Below are positions 1 through 6,740 of a stretch of DNA of 6,757 nucleotides, one piece after another. This stretch comes from TC-15 sp034437275. Lineage in GTDB: Bacteria > Chloroflexota > Anaerolineae > Aggregatilineales > Aggregatilineaceae. The stretch's first letter is position 1, and each line of letters opens with the position of its first letter. The position numbers were made by a program, and so were the translations under genes. The notes beneath the pieces are model-generated. The model was not told the DNA's origin, searched no databases, and worked only from the letters and a program-made list of their open reading frames with translations. Location of the stretch: assembly GCA_034437275.1 (NCBI GenBank), contig DAOTUD010000101.1:1-6757 (forward strand), in the 5' to 3' direction.

Positions 1-261
1 CCGAGTACGACGTGTAGCATACAAACTGGTTGACCGATCTAAATGCAAGAAATATTACGATATGAACCTTGCGTCAAGAGTATATTTACTAATTACTTTA
101 CGGGTTTAATGAAGCCGACTTAAAAAAAAATTATATTTGTTACATCTATCGCGAATCACTTTGAGGCTTGGATTCGAGTTGAAAACGGGCCAAGGAATTC
201 ACTTTTTGGCATTTTGATTACGCGAATGGTGAGTTATGTGCCACAAAATCCGTTAGAATGA
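1..261. other. AT-rich stretch without a recognisable gene
   Basis: About 37% of bases in 1-240 are G or C by hand count, far below the roughly 65% of the rest of the window. Stops are frequent in all frames. The longest frame open from the left edge is 35 codons (2-109, + strand) and resembles nothing I know. There is a run of nine or more A residues near 122-130. I see no tRNA, no clear hairpin terminator and no transposon end that I can name. The right border falls within about ten bases of the point where GH8 homology begins, so this stretch is probably foreign to the gene it abuts: inserted DNA, a rearrangement, or an assembly join. Confidence 0.6.
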
Positions 262-840
262 GGTATTTTCGACGATTTCCAGGGCACCGAGCGCTGGCGC
301 AAGGTGACCACCTATGGCTACCGGTCGCTGTACCTGACCGAAGGGGCCGACCATGGGCTGGCCCCGGACTGGTCCACCGCAGACGGCGGGCCGGCCTACG
401 ACTACTGCGACGCCAACGACCGCCCGCGCGACGCCTGCCGCTACGAAATGTACTACGACGCGATCCGCGTGCCGTGGCGCGTGGGGCTGGACTGCCTGTG
501 GTTCGACGACTTCCGCGCCTGCGAATGGTCGCGCAAGAGCGCCGCCTTCCTCAAGAGCCTGCCGCTTAACGAGTTCGCGCGCATGTACAACATGGCGGGC
601 GAACCGATCATCAGCTACCAGAACGAGCTGACGAACGGCATGTGGCTGGTCGCGGCGCTGGCGGCGGAAGACGCGGAACTGGTCGCGCTGCTGGCCGAGC
701 AGTTGTACGGCTACGCCGGCAACGCGCTCACCGCGGGCTACTGGGGCGGCACGTCGCAGTACTACTTCAACCAGAGTCTGGCGTGGTTTGCCGCATCCTT
801 GCTATCCGACGACTTCCGCAACCTGTACGCGGAGCCGTAA
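262..840 (+). pseudogene. GH8 glycoside hydrolase, N-terminally truncated (C-terminal half only)
   Basis: The frame running from 262 (just after an in-frame TGA at 259-261) to TAA at 838-840 encodes the C-terminal half of a glycoside hydrolase family 8 protein, the inverting (alpha/alpha)6-barrel family of endoglucanases, xylanases and reducing-end xylosidases. Visible hallmarks are GLAPDW (about 358-375), YDAIRVPWR (about 454-480) and the closing YYFNQSLAWFAASLL segment. The Asp of YDAIR (457-459) probably matches the catalytic base of Clostridium thermocellum CelA. About 190 codons remain where the family usually has 350-400, so the region carrying the catalytic acid Glu is missing. Homology begins near 268, at FDDFQGTERW, directly beside the AT-rich stretch. 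The only late start is GTG 304, with no ribosome binding site; ATG 258 is in another frame. I therefore call it a fragment rather than a working gene. Endoglucanase versus oligoxylanase specificity cannot be decided from this half. Confidence 0.72.
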
Positions 841-851
841 AGCCTGTGGAC

Positions 852-899
852 GCTTCCTCTGGCTGACACGCATCCCCAGCCAGAGGAGGCATTTTATTT
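852..899 (+). terminator. Intrinsic terminator after the GH8 gene
   Basis: A 13-bp stem (852-864 pairing with 878-890, including one G-U pair) encloses a 13-base loop and is followed at once by ATTTTATTT (891-899). It begins 12 bases after the GH8 stop codon, the expected place for a rho-independent terminator. It separates the GH8 remnant from the cellobiose phosphorylase gene, so the latter should have its own promoter in the short gap that follows or rely on read-through. Confidence 0.85.
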
Positions 900-928
900 G
901 TGCGACAACTTGCAGCAGACTGACAATC

Positions 929-932
929 GGAG
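929..932 (+). promoter_or_regulatory. Ribosome binding site of the cellobiose phosphorylase gene
   Basis: GGAG lies five bases before ATG 938. It decides the start: the same frame is open back to an ATG at 788, but that ATG lies inside the GH8 coding sequence, and the extension crosses the terminator stem and encodes nothing like the family. The protein beginning at 938 (MRYGTFDDQRREYVITRP) matches the usual GH94 N-terminus. Confidence 0.8.
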
Positions 933-937
933 TGATC

Positions 938-3382
938 ATGCGCTACGGCACCTTTGATGATCAGCGCCGGGAATACGTTATCACACGGCCCGATACGCCG
1001 CTGCCCTGGCTCAACTACCTGGGCAGCGAGGACTACTTCGGCCTTATCTCCAACACGGCGGGCGGCTATACCTTCTACCGCGACGCCCGGCTCCGCCGCC
1101 TGACCCGCTACCGCTATAACAACGTCCCCACCGACACCGGCGGGCGCTACATCTACCTGCGCGACGACGACAGCGGCGCGTTTTGGTCGCCGAGTTGGCA
1201 GCCCACGCGCCACGATCTGGACGAGTACACCTGCCGGCACGGCATGGGCTACACCATCATCGAGTCCACGTATACAGACATCACCGCCCAGGCTTGCTAT
1301 TTCATCCCGCTGGGCGACACGCTGGAAGTCTGGCAGCTCCGGCTGACCAACGGGCGCGACGCGCCGGCCTCGCTCTCGGTCTTCGGCAGCGTCGAGTTTT
1401 GCCTGTGGGACGCCCACGACGACGCGACCAACTTCCAGCGCAACTTCAACACCGGCGAGGTCGAGTTTGCGGGCGACGTGATCTATCACAAGACGGAATA
1501 CCGCGAACGGCGCCACCACTTCGCGTTTTTCGCGTGCTCCGCGCCGGTCGCCAGCTACGACACCCAGCGCGAGGATTTCCTGGGGCCATATCGCGGCTGG
1601 GACCGGCCCGCCGCCGTCGCACGCGGCGAGGGGACCAACTCGCACGCCTACGGCTGGTCGCCGGTTGGCGCGCTGCACACCCGGCTGGTGCTGGAACCCG
1701 GCGAGACGCAGACCGTGATCTTCCTGCTGGGCTACCACGCAAACCCCGCCGGCCAGAAGTTCGACGCCGGCGGTGCGCTCAACAAGACGACGGTGCTGCC
1801 GATCATCGACCGCTACCGGGACACTGGCACGGTCAACCAGGCGTTCGACGACCTGCGCGACTACTGGACTGGGCTGTTGGACAGCTTCCAGGTCGAGACG
1901 CCCGACGAGCACACCGACCGCATGGTCAACATCTGGAACGCCTACCAGTGCATGGTGACCTTCAACCTGTCGCGCTCGGCGTCGTTCTTCGAGTCCGGCG
2001 TGGGGCGCGGGATGGGCTTCCGCGACTCCAACCAGGATATCCTGGGCTTCGTGCACATCATCCCCGCCCGCGCGCGCGAGCGCCTGCTGGACCTGGCCGC
2101 GACGCAGCTTGAGGACGGCGGCGCGTACCACCAGTACCAGCCGCTGACCAAGCGCGGGAACAACACCATCGGCGACAACTTCAACGACGATCCGCTGTGG
2201 CTGGTGCTGGCCGTGGCCGCCTATCTCAAAGAGACCGGCGACTGGTCGATCCTGGCGGAGCCGGTGCTCTACGAAAACCGCCCCGGCACCGAACAGCCCC
2301 TCTACGATCATTTGCAGCGCAGCCTGCACTACACGCTCAACAACCTGGGGCCGCATGGCCTGCCGCTGATCGGGCGCGCGGACTGGAACGACTGCCTAAA
2401 CCTGAACACCTTTTCTAACACGCCCGGCGAGCCGTTCCAGACCACCACCAACCAGGACGGCAAAGTCGCCGAGTCGGTGTTCATCGCGGGCATGTTCGTG
2501 CTGGCCGCCACCGAGCTGGCCGCCATCGCCGCGCGGCACGACCGCCCCGACGGCGCCGCCGGCTACCGGGACGCTGCCGCACGCATGGACGCCACCGTGC
2601 GCGAACACGGCTGGGACGGGGCGTGGTTCCTGCGCGCCTACGACAGCTACGGCGGGAAGGTCGGCTCGCACGAGTGCGCCGAAGGGCGGATTTACATCGA
2701 GCCGCAGGGCATGTGCACCCTGGCCGGGATCGGCGTCGAGGAGGGACTGGCAGCCCAGGCGTTGGACGCCGTCCATGACCGGCTGGCCACGCCGCACGGC
2801 ATCGTGCTGCAACAACCGCCCTACGCGCAGTACTACCTGCACCTGGGCGAGATTTCGTCCTACCCGCCCGGCTACAAGGAAAACGGCGGCATTTTCTGCC
2901 ACACCAACCCCTGGGTGATGATCGCCGAGGCCATGCTTGGGCGCGGCGACCGGGCACACGACTATTACACGCGCATCAACCCCTCCGCGCGCGAGACGAT
3001 CAGCGAGGTGCACCGCTGCGAGCCGTACGTCTACGCGCAGATGATCGCCGGGCGCGACGCGCCGACACACGGCGAGGCCAAAAACTCGTGGCTAACGGGC
3101 ACCGCCGCCTGGAACTTCGTCGCCATCACGCAGTGGATTCTGGGCATCCGGCCCACCTACGACGGCTTGCAGGTGCAGCCGGTCCTCCCGGCGGACTGGG
3201 ACGGCTTCCGCGCGCGGCGCGTGTTCCGGGGCGTGACGTATCACATCACCGTCACGCGCGAGGGGCCGGGAAACTGCGTGTCACTGGCGGTTGATGATAC
3301 GCCGCTGGCGGGCACGGTCGTGCCGCTGCCCACCGGCCCGGTCCACCAACACGACGTGCATATTACCGCAACATTGCGTTAG
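938..3382 (+). CDS. Cellobiose phosphorylase (GH94)
   Basis: Predicted cytoplasmic enzyme of 814 residues that splits cellobiose with inorganic phosphate into alpha-glucose 1-phosphate and glucose, saving ATP compared with hydrolysis. It follows the GH94 plan throughout: N-terminal beta-sandwich (about 1-290), helical linker, (alpha/alpha)6 barrel (about 320-740) and a short C-terminal beta domain. Landmarks are GFRDSNQD (Arg362-Asp363), AYHQYQPLTKRGNN, GLPLIGRADWNDCLN with the general acid Asp at residue 485 (2390-2392), GGIFCHTNPW (His655) and GEAKNSWLTGTAAWN (Thr720-Gly721); the His and Thr-Gly are phosphate-site residues in this family. These blocks agree closely with what I remember of the Cellvibrio/Cellulomonas gilvus and C. 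thermocellum cellobiose phosphorylases, so I favour cellobiose over chitobiose or cellodextrin as substrate. There is no signal peptide or membrane segment, and no truncation or frameshift. It follows the GH8 remnant but is insulated from it by a terminator. Both family and main activity are well supported. Confidence 0.93.
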   Translation: MRYGTFDDQRREYVITRPDTPLPWLNYLGSEDYFGLISNTAGGYTFYRDARLRRLTRYRYNNVPTDTGGRYIYLRDDDSGAFWSPSWQPTRHDLDEYTCRHGMGYTIIESTYTDITAQACYFIPLGDTLEVWQLRLTNGRDAPASLSVFGSVEFCLWDAHDDATNFQRNFNTGEVEFAGDVIYHKTEYRERRHHFAFFACSAPVASYDTQREDFLGPYRGWDRPAAVARGEGTNSHAYGWSPVGALHTRLVLEPGETQTVIFLLGYHANPAGQKFDAGGALNKTTVLPIIDRYRDTGTVNQAFDDLRDYWTGLLDSFQVETPDEHTDRMVNIWNAYQCMVTFNLSRSASFFESGVGRGMGFRDSNQDILGFVHIIPARARERLLDLAATQLEDGGAYHQYQPLTKRGNNTIGDNFNDDPLWLVLAVAAYLKETGDWSILAEPVLYENRPGTEQPLYDHLQRSLHYTLNNLGPHGLPLIGRADWNDCLNLNTFSNTPGEPFQTTTNQDGKVAESVFIAGMFVLAATELAAIAARHDRPDGAAGYRDAAARMDATVREHGWDGAWFLRAYDSYGGKVGSHECAEGRIYIEPQGMCTLAGIGVEEGLAAQALDAVHDRLATPHGIVLQQPPYAQYYLHLGEISSYPPGYKENGGIFCHTNPWVMIAEAMLGRGDRAHDYYTRINPSARETISEVHRCEPYVYAQMIAGRDAPTHGEAKNSWLTGTAAWNFVAITQWILGIRPTYDGLQVQPVLPADWDGFRARRVFRGVTYHITVTREGPGNCVSLAVDDTPLAGTVVPLPTGPVHQHDVHITATLR

Positions 3383-3403
3383 CATGGTTTCTCCTTTGCA
3401 CGG

Positions 3404-3440
3404 CAAAAGCCCGGTTTTTGCTGGACCGGGCTTTTGTCTT
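3404..3440. terminator. Bidirectional terminator between convergent genes
   Basis: A 12-bp perfect stem (3404-3415 with 3425-3436) around a 9-base loop has an AAAA run in its 5' arm and TTTT in its 3' arm, so each strand reads a GC-rich hairpin ending in a U-tract. It sits 21 bases after the cellobiose phosphorylase stop and about 29 bases beyond the stop of the - strand membrane gene, and so can end both convergent transcripts. Confidence 0.87.
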
Positions 3441-3465
3441 GGGCGGAATGGGCGGGCAGTACAGG

Positions 3466-4200
3466 TCAGTTCGGCAGGCAGTCGGTCTGCATCGGGGCGA
3501 AGGGTTCGTCCTCGTCGTCTTCCTCCAGCCGGTTCTTTTCCACGCGGTAGAGGATAAACAGCACCACCAGCACCACCAGCACCAACGAGATGCCGGACGT
3601 GATGCCGTTGGATGATTCCAGGTTGATCGCGTCGGCAGCGTAGAACATCAGCGCCGCCAGCACGATGTTATGCGCCAGCTTGCCCAACAGCTTGGGCAGC
3701 GCAAACGCTTTGACGGGATACTGGACAATCGCCAGCGGCAGCGTGGTGGTGTCGTTGGGCAGCGGCAGCGCCGCCGACAAAAAGATCAAGACCGGTGTGG
3801 CGCGCGGATAGCGCTCCAGGATGCGCCGCACCCGGTTCAGGAACGGACTGTCGGTGACGAGTTCGCTCTGGTCGCTGAGGTTGTAGATCAGCGTGTAGGC
3901 GATCACGCGCCCGATGCCCGCCGCCAACCCGATCACGACGCCAGCCACCAGCATATACGGCAGCGAGTGGCTGTTGAGCGCGAACGTCAGCGTGATCACG
4001 TTGTACGGCACGTTGATCAGCACGACGCTGTTGCCGGTGATGTTGATGATGAAGAAGCCGATCAGCCCCCAGGCGGCCATGTGTTCGACCACATACTCGA
4101 CCGTATCCTGCGGCCCATCCAGCAGCGTCAAGCCCCACAACAGGCAGATCGCCAGCAGAATATACTTGATCTCCAACCGGTACTTGTTCAGTCTGTCCAT
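3466..4200 (-). CDS. VTT/DedA-like integral membrane protein
   Basis: Predicted inner-membrane protein of 244 residues with about six hydrophobic segments (roughly 11-27, 42-62, 82-107, 134-160, 171-192, 202-220). The Gly-rich run AGVVIGLAAGIGRVIAY (86-102), followed by a basic amphipathic stretch (NRVRRILERYPRA) and the proline-containing LPLPNDTTTLPLA (145-157), recalls the VTT (SNARE-associated/DedA/YqaA-type) fold, whose members include lipid scramblases and flippases. The match is by pattern only, and a substrate cannot be given. The C-terminal tail after the last segment is strongly acidic (EEDDEDE, 226-232) and probably faces the cytoplasm. The start at ATG 4200 is the only one in frame after the upstream TGA (4228-4230); the nearest purine-rich match, GGGAG at 4216-4220, is 15 bases away, longer than usual. 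It lies 93 bases downstream of the second GH94 gene on the same strand and converges on the first; a functional tie to sugar use is not evident. Confidence 0.7.
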   Translation of the reverse strand: MDRLNKYRLEIKYILLAICLLWGLTLLDGPQDTVEYVVEHMAAWGLIGFFIINITGNSVVLINVPYNVITLTFALNSHSLPYMLVAGVVIGLAAGIGRVIAYTLIYNLSDQSELVTDSPFLNRVRRILERYPRATPVLIFLSAALPLPNDTTTLPLAIVQYPVKAFALPKLLGKLAHNIVLAALMFYAADAINLESSNGITSGISLVLVVLVVLFILYRVEKNRLEEDDEDEPFAPMQTDCLPN

Positions 4201-4230
4201 TCCACGACACCCATTCTCCCGTTTTCCTCA

Positions 4231-4236
4231 ATTATA
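4231..4236 (-). promoter_or_regulatory. Candidate -10 box for the membrane protein gene
   Basis: The - strand reads a perfect TATAAT here, about 30 bases before ATG 4200, which would give a leader of roughly 24 bases. No good -35 hexamer lies 16-18 bases further upstream: the best-placed one, ATGTAG at 4254-4259, matches TTGACA at only two positions and falls inside the shared motif described below. This may let the membrane gene be transcribed apart from the upstream phosphorylase gene. Confidence 0.35.
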
Positions 4237-4252
4237 CCTGTATTTTGTTAGT

Positions 4253-4270
4253 TCTACATGAGAAATCTAG
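4253..4270 (-). repeat. Shared bipartite motif, copy A
   Basis: On the + strand this reads TCTACATGA, four bases, then TCTAG. The same two words, separated by five bases, recur at 6614-6632. Copy A begins 52 bases upstream of the membrane gene start, at the -35 position of the TATAAT box. It may be a transcription-factor site or a chance similarity. Confidence 0.35.
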
Positions 4271-4293
4271 CCCATCACCACCTCAACCGCATA

Positions 4294-6579
4294 CTAGCCG
4301 CCCGCCGCCTGGACGGGCACCGTCTGCCCGTCGACCGGCGCGCCATCCACGCGCAGCGCCTGCACCCCGCGCGACACGTGTCCAGGGTTTGTAACACGGA
4401 TGGTATAGGTCGCGTTGCGGAACTGGCGCGTCACGGTGAAGCCTTCCCACTCCGCCGGGATGCACGGGTCGATGCGCAGCCCGTCGTAGGCCGGCTGGAT
4501 GCCGAGGATGTGCTGTGTCGCCGCGCGGTAGACCCAGGCCGCCGTCCCGCTGAGCCAGCTGTTCCGCGCCGCGCCAAACTGCGGGTGCTCGTCGGAGAGG
4601 ATGTTCTGCGCGTAGACGTACGGCTCGCACTCGTAGACATCGATCTGGTCATTCTTGGCCGCCGGGTTGATCTGGTCGTAATACTGGAAGGCGCGCTCGC
4701 CCTCGCCGAGCATGGTCGCCGCGATCATCACCCAGGGGTTGGTGTGCAGGAAGATGCCGCTGTTTTCCTTCGCGCCGGGCGGGTACGTGCTGATGCCGCC
4801 AATCGCCGGGTCGTAGCCGTTGTAGCCCGGCACGCTGAGCTTGATGCCGCTGCGGGTGTTGGTCTTCTCGTGCAGCATCTCCAGCGCGCGCGCCGCGCGT
4901 TCCGGCGGAGCGAAGCCGGACATCACCGCCCAGGTTTGGGCGTTGGTGTAGAACTGGCCTTTTTCGTTGCGGTGCGAGCCGATGGGCTGCCCGTCGGCGT
5001 CGAAATAGCGCACGTACCAGTCCCCGTCCCAGGCGTGCGCGTTGACGCGCTCTTTCATCTCTGCGTAGGCGGCCTCGAACTGCTCGGCGGCGGCAGAGTC
5101 GTCACGGTGTTCGGCCAGCTCGATCAGTTCGCGCAGCGCCACGCCGTACAGGTTGGCGATGAACAGCGACTCCGCGCCCTGGCGCAAATTGACGGTGTCG
5201 TTCCAGTCGGCGAAACCCAGCAGCGGCAACCCGTGCGCGCCGGTGTGCGCCCGCGTGAAGGCGATGCCGCGCTGCATGTGGTCCCACACCGTGCCGGATT
5301 CGATCGGCTGCTCGTGTTTGTCCTTGTCGTAGTAGGGGATCGCCTCGTCGAGGAAATCGAGGTTCCCGGTTTCCTTCAGGTAGCTGCACACCGCCAGGAT
5401 CACCCACAGGTGATCGTCGCCGTAGTAGCGGGGCGCGTCCTCTTCTTCGCGCGAATCGCCCTCATTGGCGATCATGGTCAGCGGGTTGTACTGGTGCATG
5501 GCCGCGCCGTCGCGCCGCTGGACGTGCAAAAGCTGCGTGATCAGGGCGCGCGCCTCCTCCGGGATGTGCGCCATCACGCCCAGCACATCCTGCGAGCTGT
5601 CGCGGAAGCCGATGCCGCGTGCGCCCAGCCCCAACTGGTACAGCGACAGGTAGCGCGACCAGTGCTTGGTGATGAAACACTGGCGCGGGTGGTGAATGTT
5701 CAACATGCTGTTCATGCTGGCGTCGGGCGTGGCGACGTGCAGCGCGGCCAGGTACTCGTCCCAGAAGCGCCCCAGCGCCGCCAGCGCCTCGTCGACCGCG
5801 CCCTCGTCCCAGAACATCTGGATGCCGGGCAGCGCCGCGATGTTGTCGCCGTGCCGCGCTTCGCTGTCCGAAAGTTCCGGCGCGTGCAGGCTCAGCGGGT
5901 CGGCCCAGGTGCCGTACTCGTTTTCCCCCAAGAACCGCGCGCGCTCCGTCTCGAACGACGAGACCGTGCGGTTCGAGGTAACCAGGTTGACGCGCCGCCC
6001 CTTGTTCAGAAAGGCGTACTGCGCCAGGATCACGCGGCCCCCATCGACGTGATGCGCATCGCTCTGCATGGTCTGCGGCACCCAGTCGGCGTTGGTGAAC
6101 TGCTTGAGCGCGTCGAAATGCGTGTATTCCACGACCGGGATCGCGTCGACCGTGACCGGGTGCGGGCCGGTGTTGGTGATGCGGATGTCGCGGATCAGGC
6201 GGGGGTCGCCCTGCGGCACGAAGATCGTGATCACGGCGCGGATGCCGTAGCATTCGGACACGATGCGCGTGTAGCCCAGCCCGACGTGGCACGCGTAGCG
6301 GTCGTACGGGTCCAGGGTCGGCACGAAATAGGGCGAAAACACGCCGCGTGCATAGCGCAGGTAGAGCGTCGCGCCCTTGAACGCCGACGCCGGAAGCTGG
6401 GGAATGTACTTCACGATGCGGTTGAGCGCCGGGTCGCCCTTGCAGATCAACGCGCCGCCGGTGTGGTCCACGAAACCGCCAAATTGCAGCGTGCCCACGT
6501 AGTTGATCCACTTCAGCGGGGTTTTGGGGTTGGTAATAATATATTCGCGGTTGGCGTCATCAAAATAACCGTACTGCAT
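4294..6579 (-). CDS. GH94 glycoside phosphorylase, substrate unresolved, with internal shortening
   Basis: Predicted cytoplasmic enzyme of 761 residues from the glycosyltransferase-36/GH94 family, which phosphorolyses beta-linked disaccharides such as cellobiose, chitobiose or laminaribiose to a sugar 1-phosphate. Landmarks are GFRDSSQD (Arg326-Asp327), GLPLLGFADWNDTVN with the probable general acid Asp461 (5197-5199), GIFLHTNPW (His612) and ARNSWLSGTAAW (Ser677-Gly678, where the first paralogue has Thr-Gly). It starts like the other copy (MQYGYFDDANREYIITNP) but belongs to a distinct branch, so I leave the substrate open. Between residues 250 and 262 it is 41 residues shorter than the matching part of the 938-3382 protein and lacks the last strands of the N-terminal beta-sandwich; the reading frame is intact on both sides. 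The C-terminus (VPVQAAGG) is also about ten residues short. I chose ATG 6579 over the adjoining TTG 6582 because AGGA/GAGG is then 7-8 bases away. It is first in a possible two-gene unit with the membrane gene. Confidence 0.87.
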   Translation of the reverse strand: MQYGYFDDANREYIITNPKTPLKWINYVGTLQFGGFVDHTGGALICKGDPALNRIVKYIPQLPASAFKGATLYLRYARGVFSPYFVPTLDPYDRYACHVGLGYTRIVSECYGIRAVITIFVPQGDPRLIRDIRITNTGPHPVTVDAIPVVEYTHFDALKQFTNADWVPQTMQSDAHHVDGGRVILAQYAFLNKGRRVNLVTSNRTVSSFETERARFLGENEYGTWADPLSLHAPELSDSEARHGDNIAALPGIQMFWDEGAVDEALAALGRFWDEYLAALHVATPDASMNSMLNIHHPRQCFITKHWSRYLSLYQLGLGARGIGFRDSSQDVLGVMAHIPEEARALITQLLHVQRRDGAAMHQYNPLTMIANEGDSREEEDAPRYYGDDHLWVILAVCSYLKETGNLDFLDEAIPYYDKDKHEQPIESGTVWDHMQRGIAFTRAHTGAHGLPLLGFADWNDTVNLRQGAESLFIANLYGVALRELIELAEHRDDSAAAEQFEAAYAEMKERVNAHAWDGDWYVRYFDADGQPIGSHRNEKGQFYTNAQTWAVMSGFAPPERAARALEMLHEKTNTRSGIKLSVPGYNGYDPAIGGISTYPPGAKENSGIFLHTNPWVMIAATMLGEGERAFQYYDQINPAAKNDQIDVYECEPYVYAQNILSDEHPQFGAARNSWLSGTAAWVYRAATQHILGIQPAYDGLRIDPCIPAEWEGFTVTRQFRNATYTIRVTNPGHVSRGVQALRVDGAPVDGQTVPVQAAGG

Positions 6580-6586
6580 CAATACA

Positions 6587-6591
6587 TCCTC
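6587..6591 (-). promoter_or_regulatory. Ribosome binding site of the second GH94 gene
   Basis: The - strand reads GAGGA at this place, seven bases before ATG 6579. The spacing suits ATG 6579 and is too short for the preceding in-frame TTG at 6582; another ATG at 6585-6587 is out of frame. Confidence 0.7.
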
Positions 6592-6613
6592 TTTCTGCGT
6601 GCTGCGTGGAAAC

Positions 6614-6632
6614 TCTACATGAAAGCGTCTAG
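6614..6632 (-). repeat. Shared bipartite motif, copy B
   Basis: TCTACATGA, five bases, TCTAG on the + strand: the same two words as at 4253-4270 with one extra spacer base. It begins 34 bases upstream of the second GH94 gene. Its TCTAG half overlaps the -10 of the weak promoter candidate at 6629-6658. Confidence 0.35.
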
Positions 6633-6658
6633 TACAGGTCGGCAGAAGTTACTGTCCA
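6629..6658 (-). promoter_or_regulatory. Weak promoter candidate for the second GH94 gene
   Basis: On the - strand TGGACA (6653-6658, five of six matches to TTGACA) is followed after 18 bases by TACTAG (6629-6634, three of six matches to TATAAT). The distance to the gene (about 50 bases) is reasonable, but the -10 lacks its final T and the spacer is long. Confidence 0.22.
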
Positions 6659-6663
6659 GTTTT

Positions 6664-6740
6664 GCCCTCACCCGCTGGCCCTCACCCCTCCGCCCTGGCG
6701 GGCGGTGTCCCCTCTCCCAAATAAGGGGCGAGGGGAAAAG
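6664..6740. repeat. GC-rich dispersed-repeat-like intergenic sequence
   Basis: Two 10-base direct copies of GCCCTCACCC (6664-6673, 6678-6687) are followed by a 6-bp hairpin with a 4-base loop (6690-6695/6700-6705) and a longer C-rich/G-rich hairpin (6708-6718 with 6725-6736, one bulged C, loop AAATAA). The pattern of CCCTCACCCC, then CCCTCTCCC, then GGGGCGAGGGG matches a family of intergenic repeats seen in many high-GC bacterial genomes, as I remember them. There is no U-tract on either strand, so it is not a standard terminator. The element probably continues beyond the window. Confidence 0.55.

Noticed and set aside
2..109. 35-codon frame open from the left edge as the tail of an upstream gene
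   Set aside because: The length is not unusual for AT-rich sequence and the peptide is unrecognisable; no terminator follows.
258..569. Open frame starting at ATG 258
   Set aside because: It is out of frame with the GH8 coding sequence and gives an Arg-rich shadow translation; the GH8 frame alone carries family motifs.
898..927. Possible promoter (TTGTGC, 18 bases, GACAAT) before the cellobiose phosphorylase gene
   Set aside because: The implied transcription start would fall at about 934, inside or after the ribosome binding site, so it cannot serve ATG 938 in the usual way.
788..937. N-terminal extension of the cellobiose phosphorylase frame from ATG 788
   Set aside because: It would run through the end of the GH8 frame and the terminator stem and adds 50 residues unlike the family; ATG 938 has a good ribosome binding site.
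767..2356. A 529-codon open frame on the - strand opposite the cellobiose phosphorylase gene
   Set aside because: It lies wholly antisense to a gene with continuous family homology, has the Val/Ala/Arg-rich composition typical of shadows in high-GC DNA, and matches nothing I know.
2396..3070. 224-codon - strand open frame inside the cellobiose phosphorylase gene
   Set aside because: Antisense shadow in high-GC coding sequence without family motifs or a ribosome binding site that I can see.
6708..6740. Hairpin near the right edge as a transcription terminator
   Set aside because: No U-tract follows the stem on either strand; it fits better as part of a dispersed repeat.
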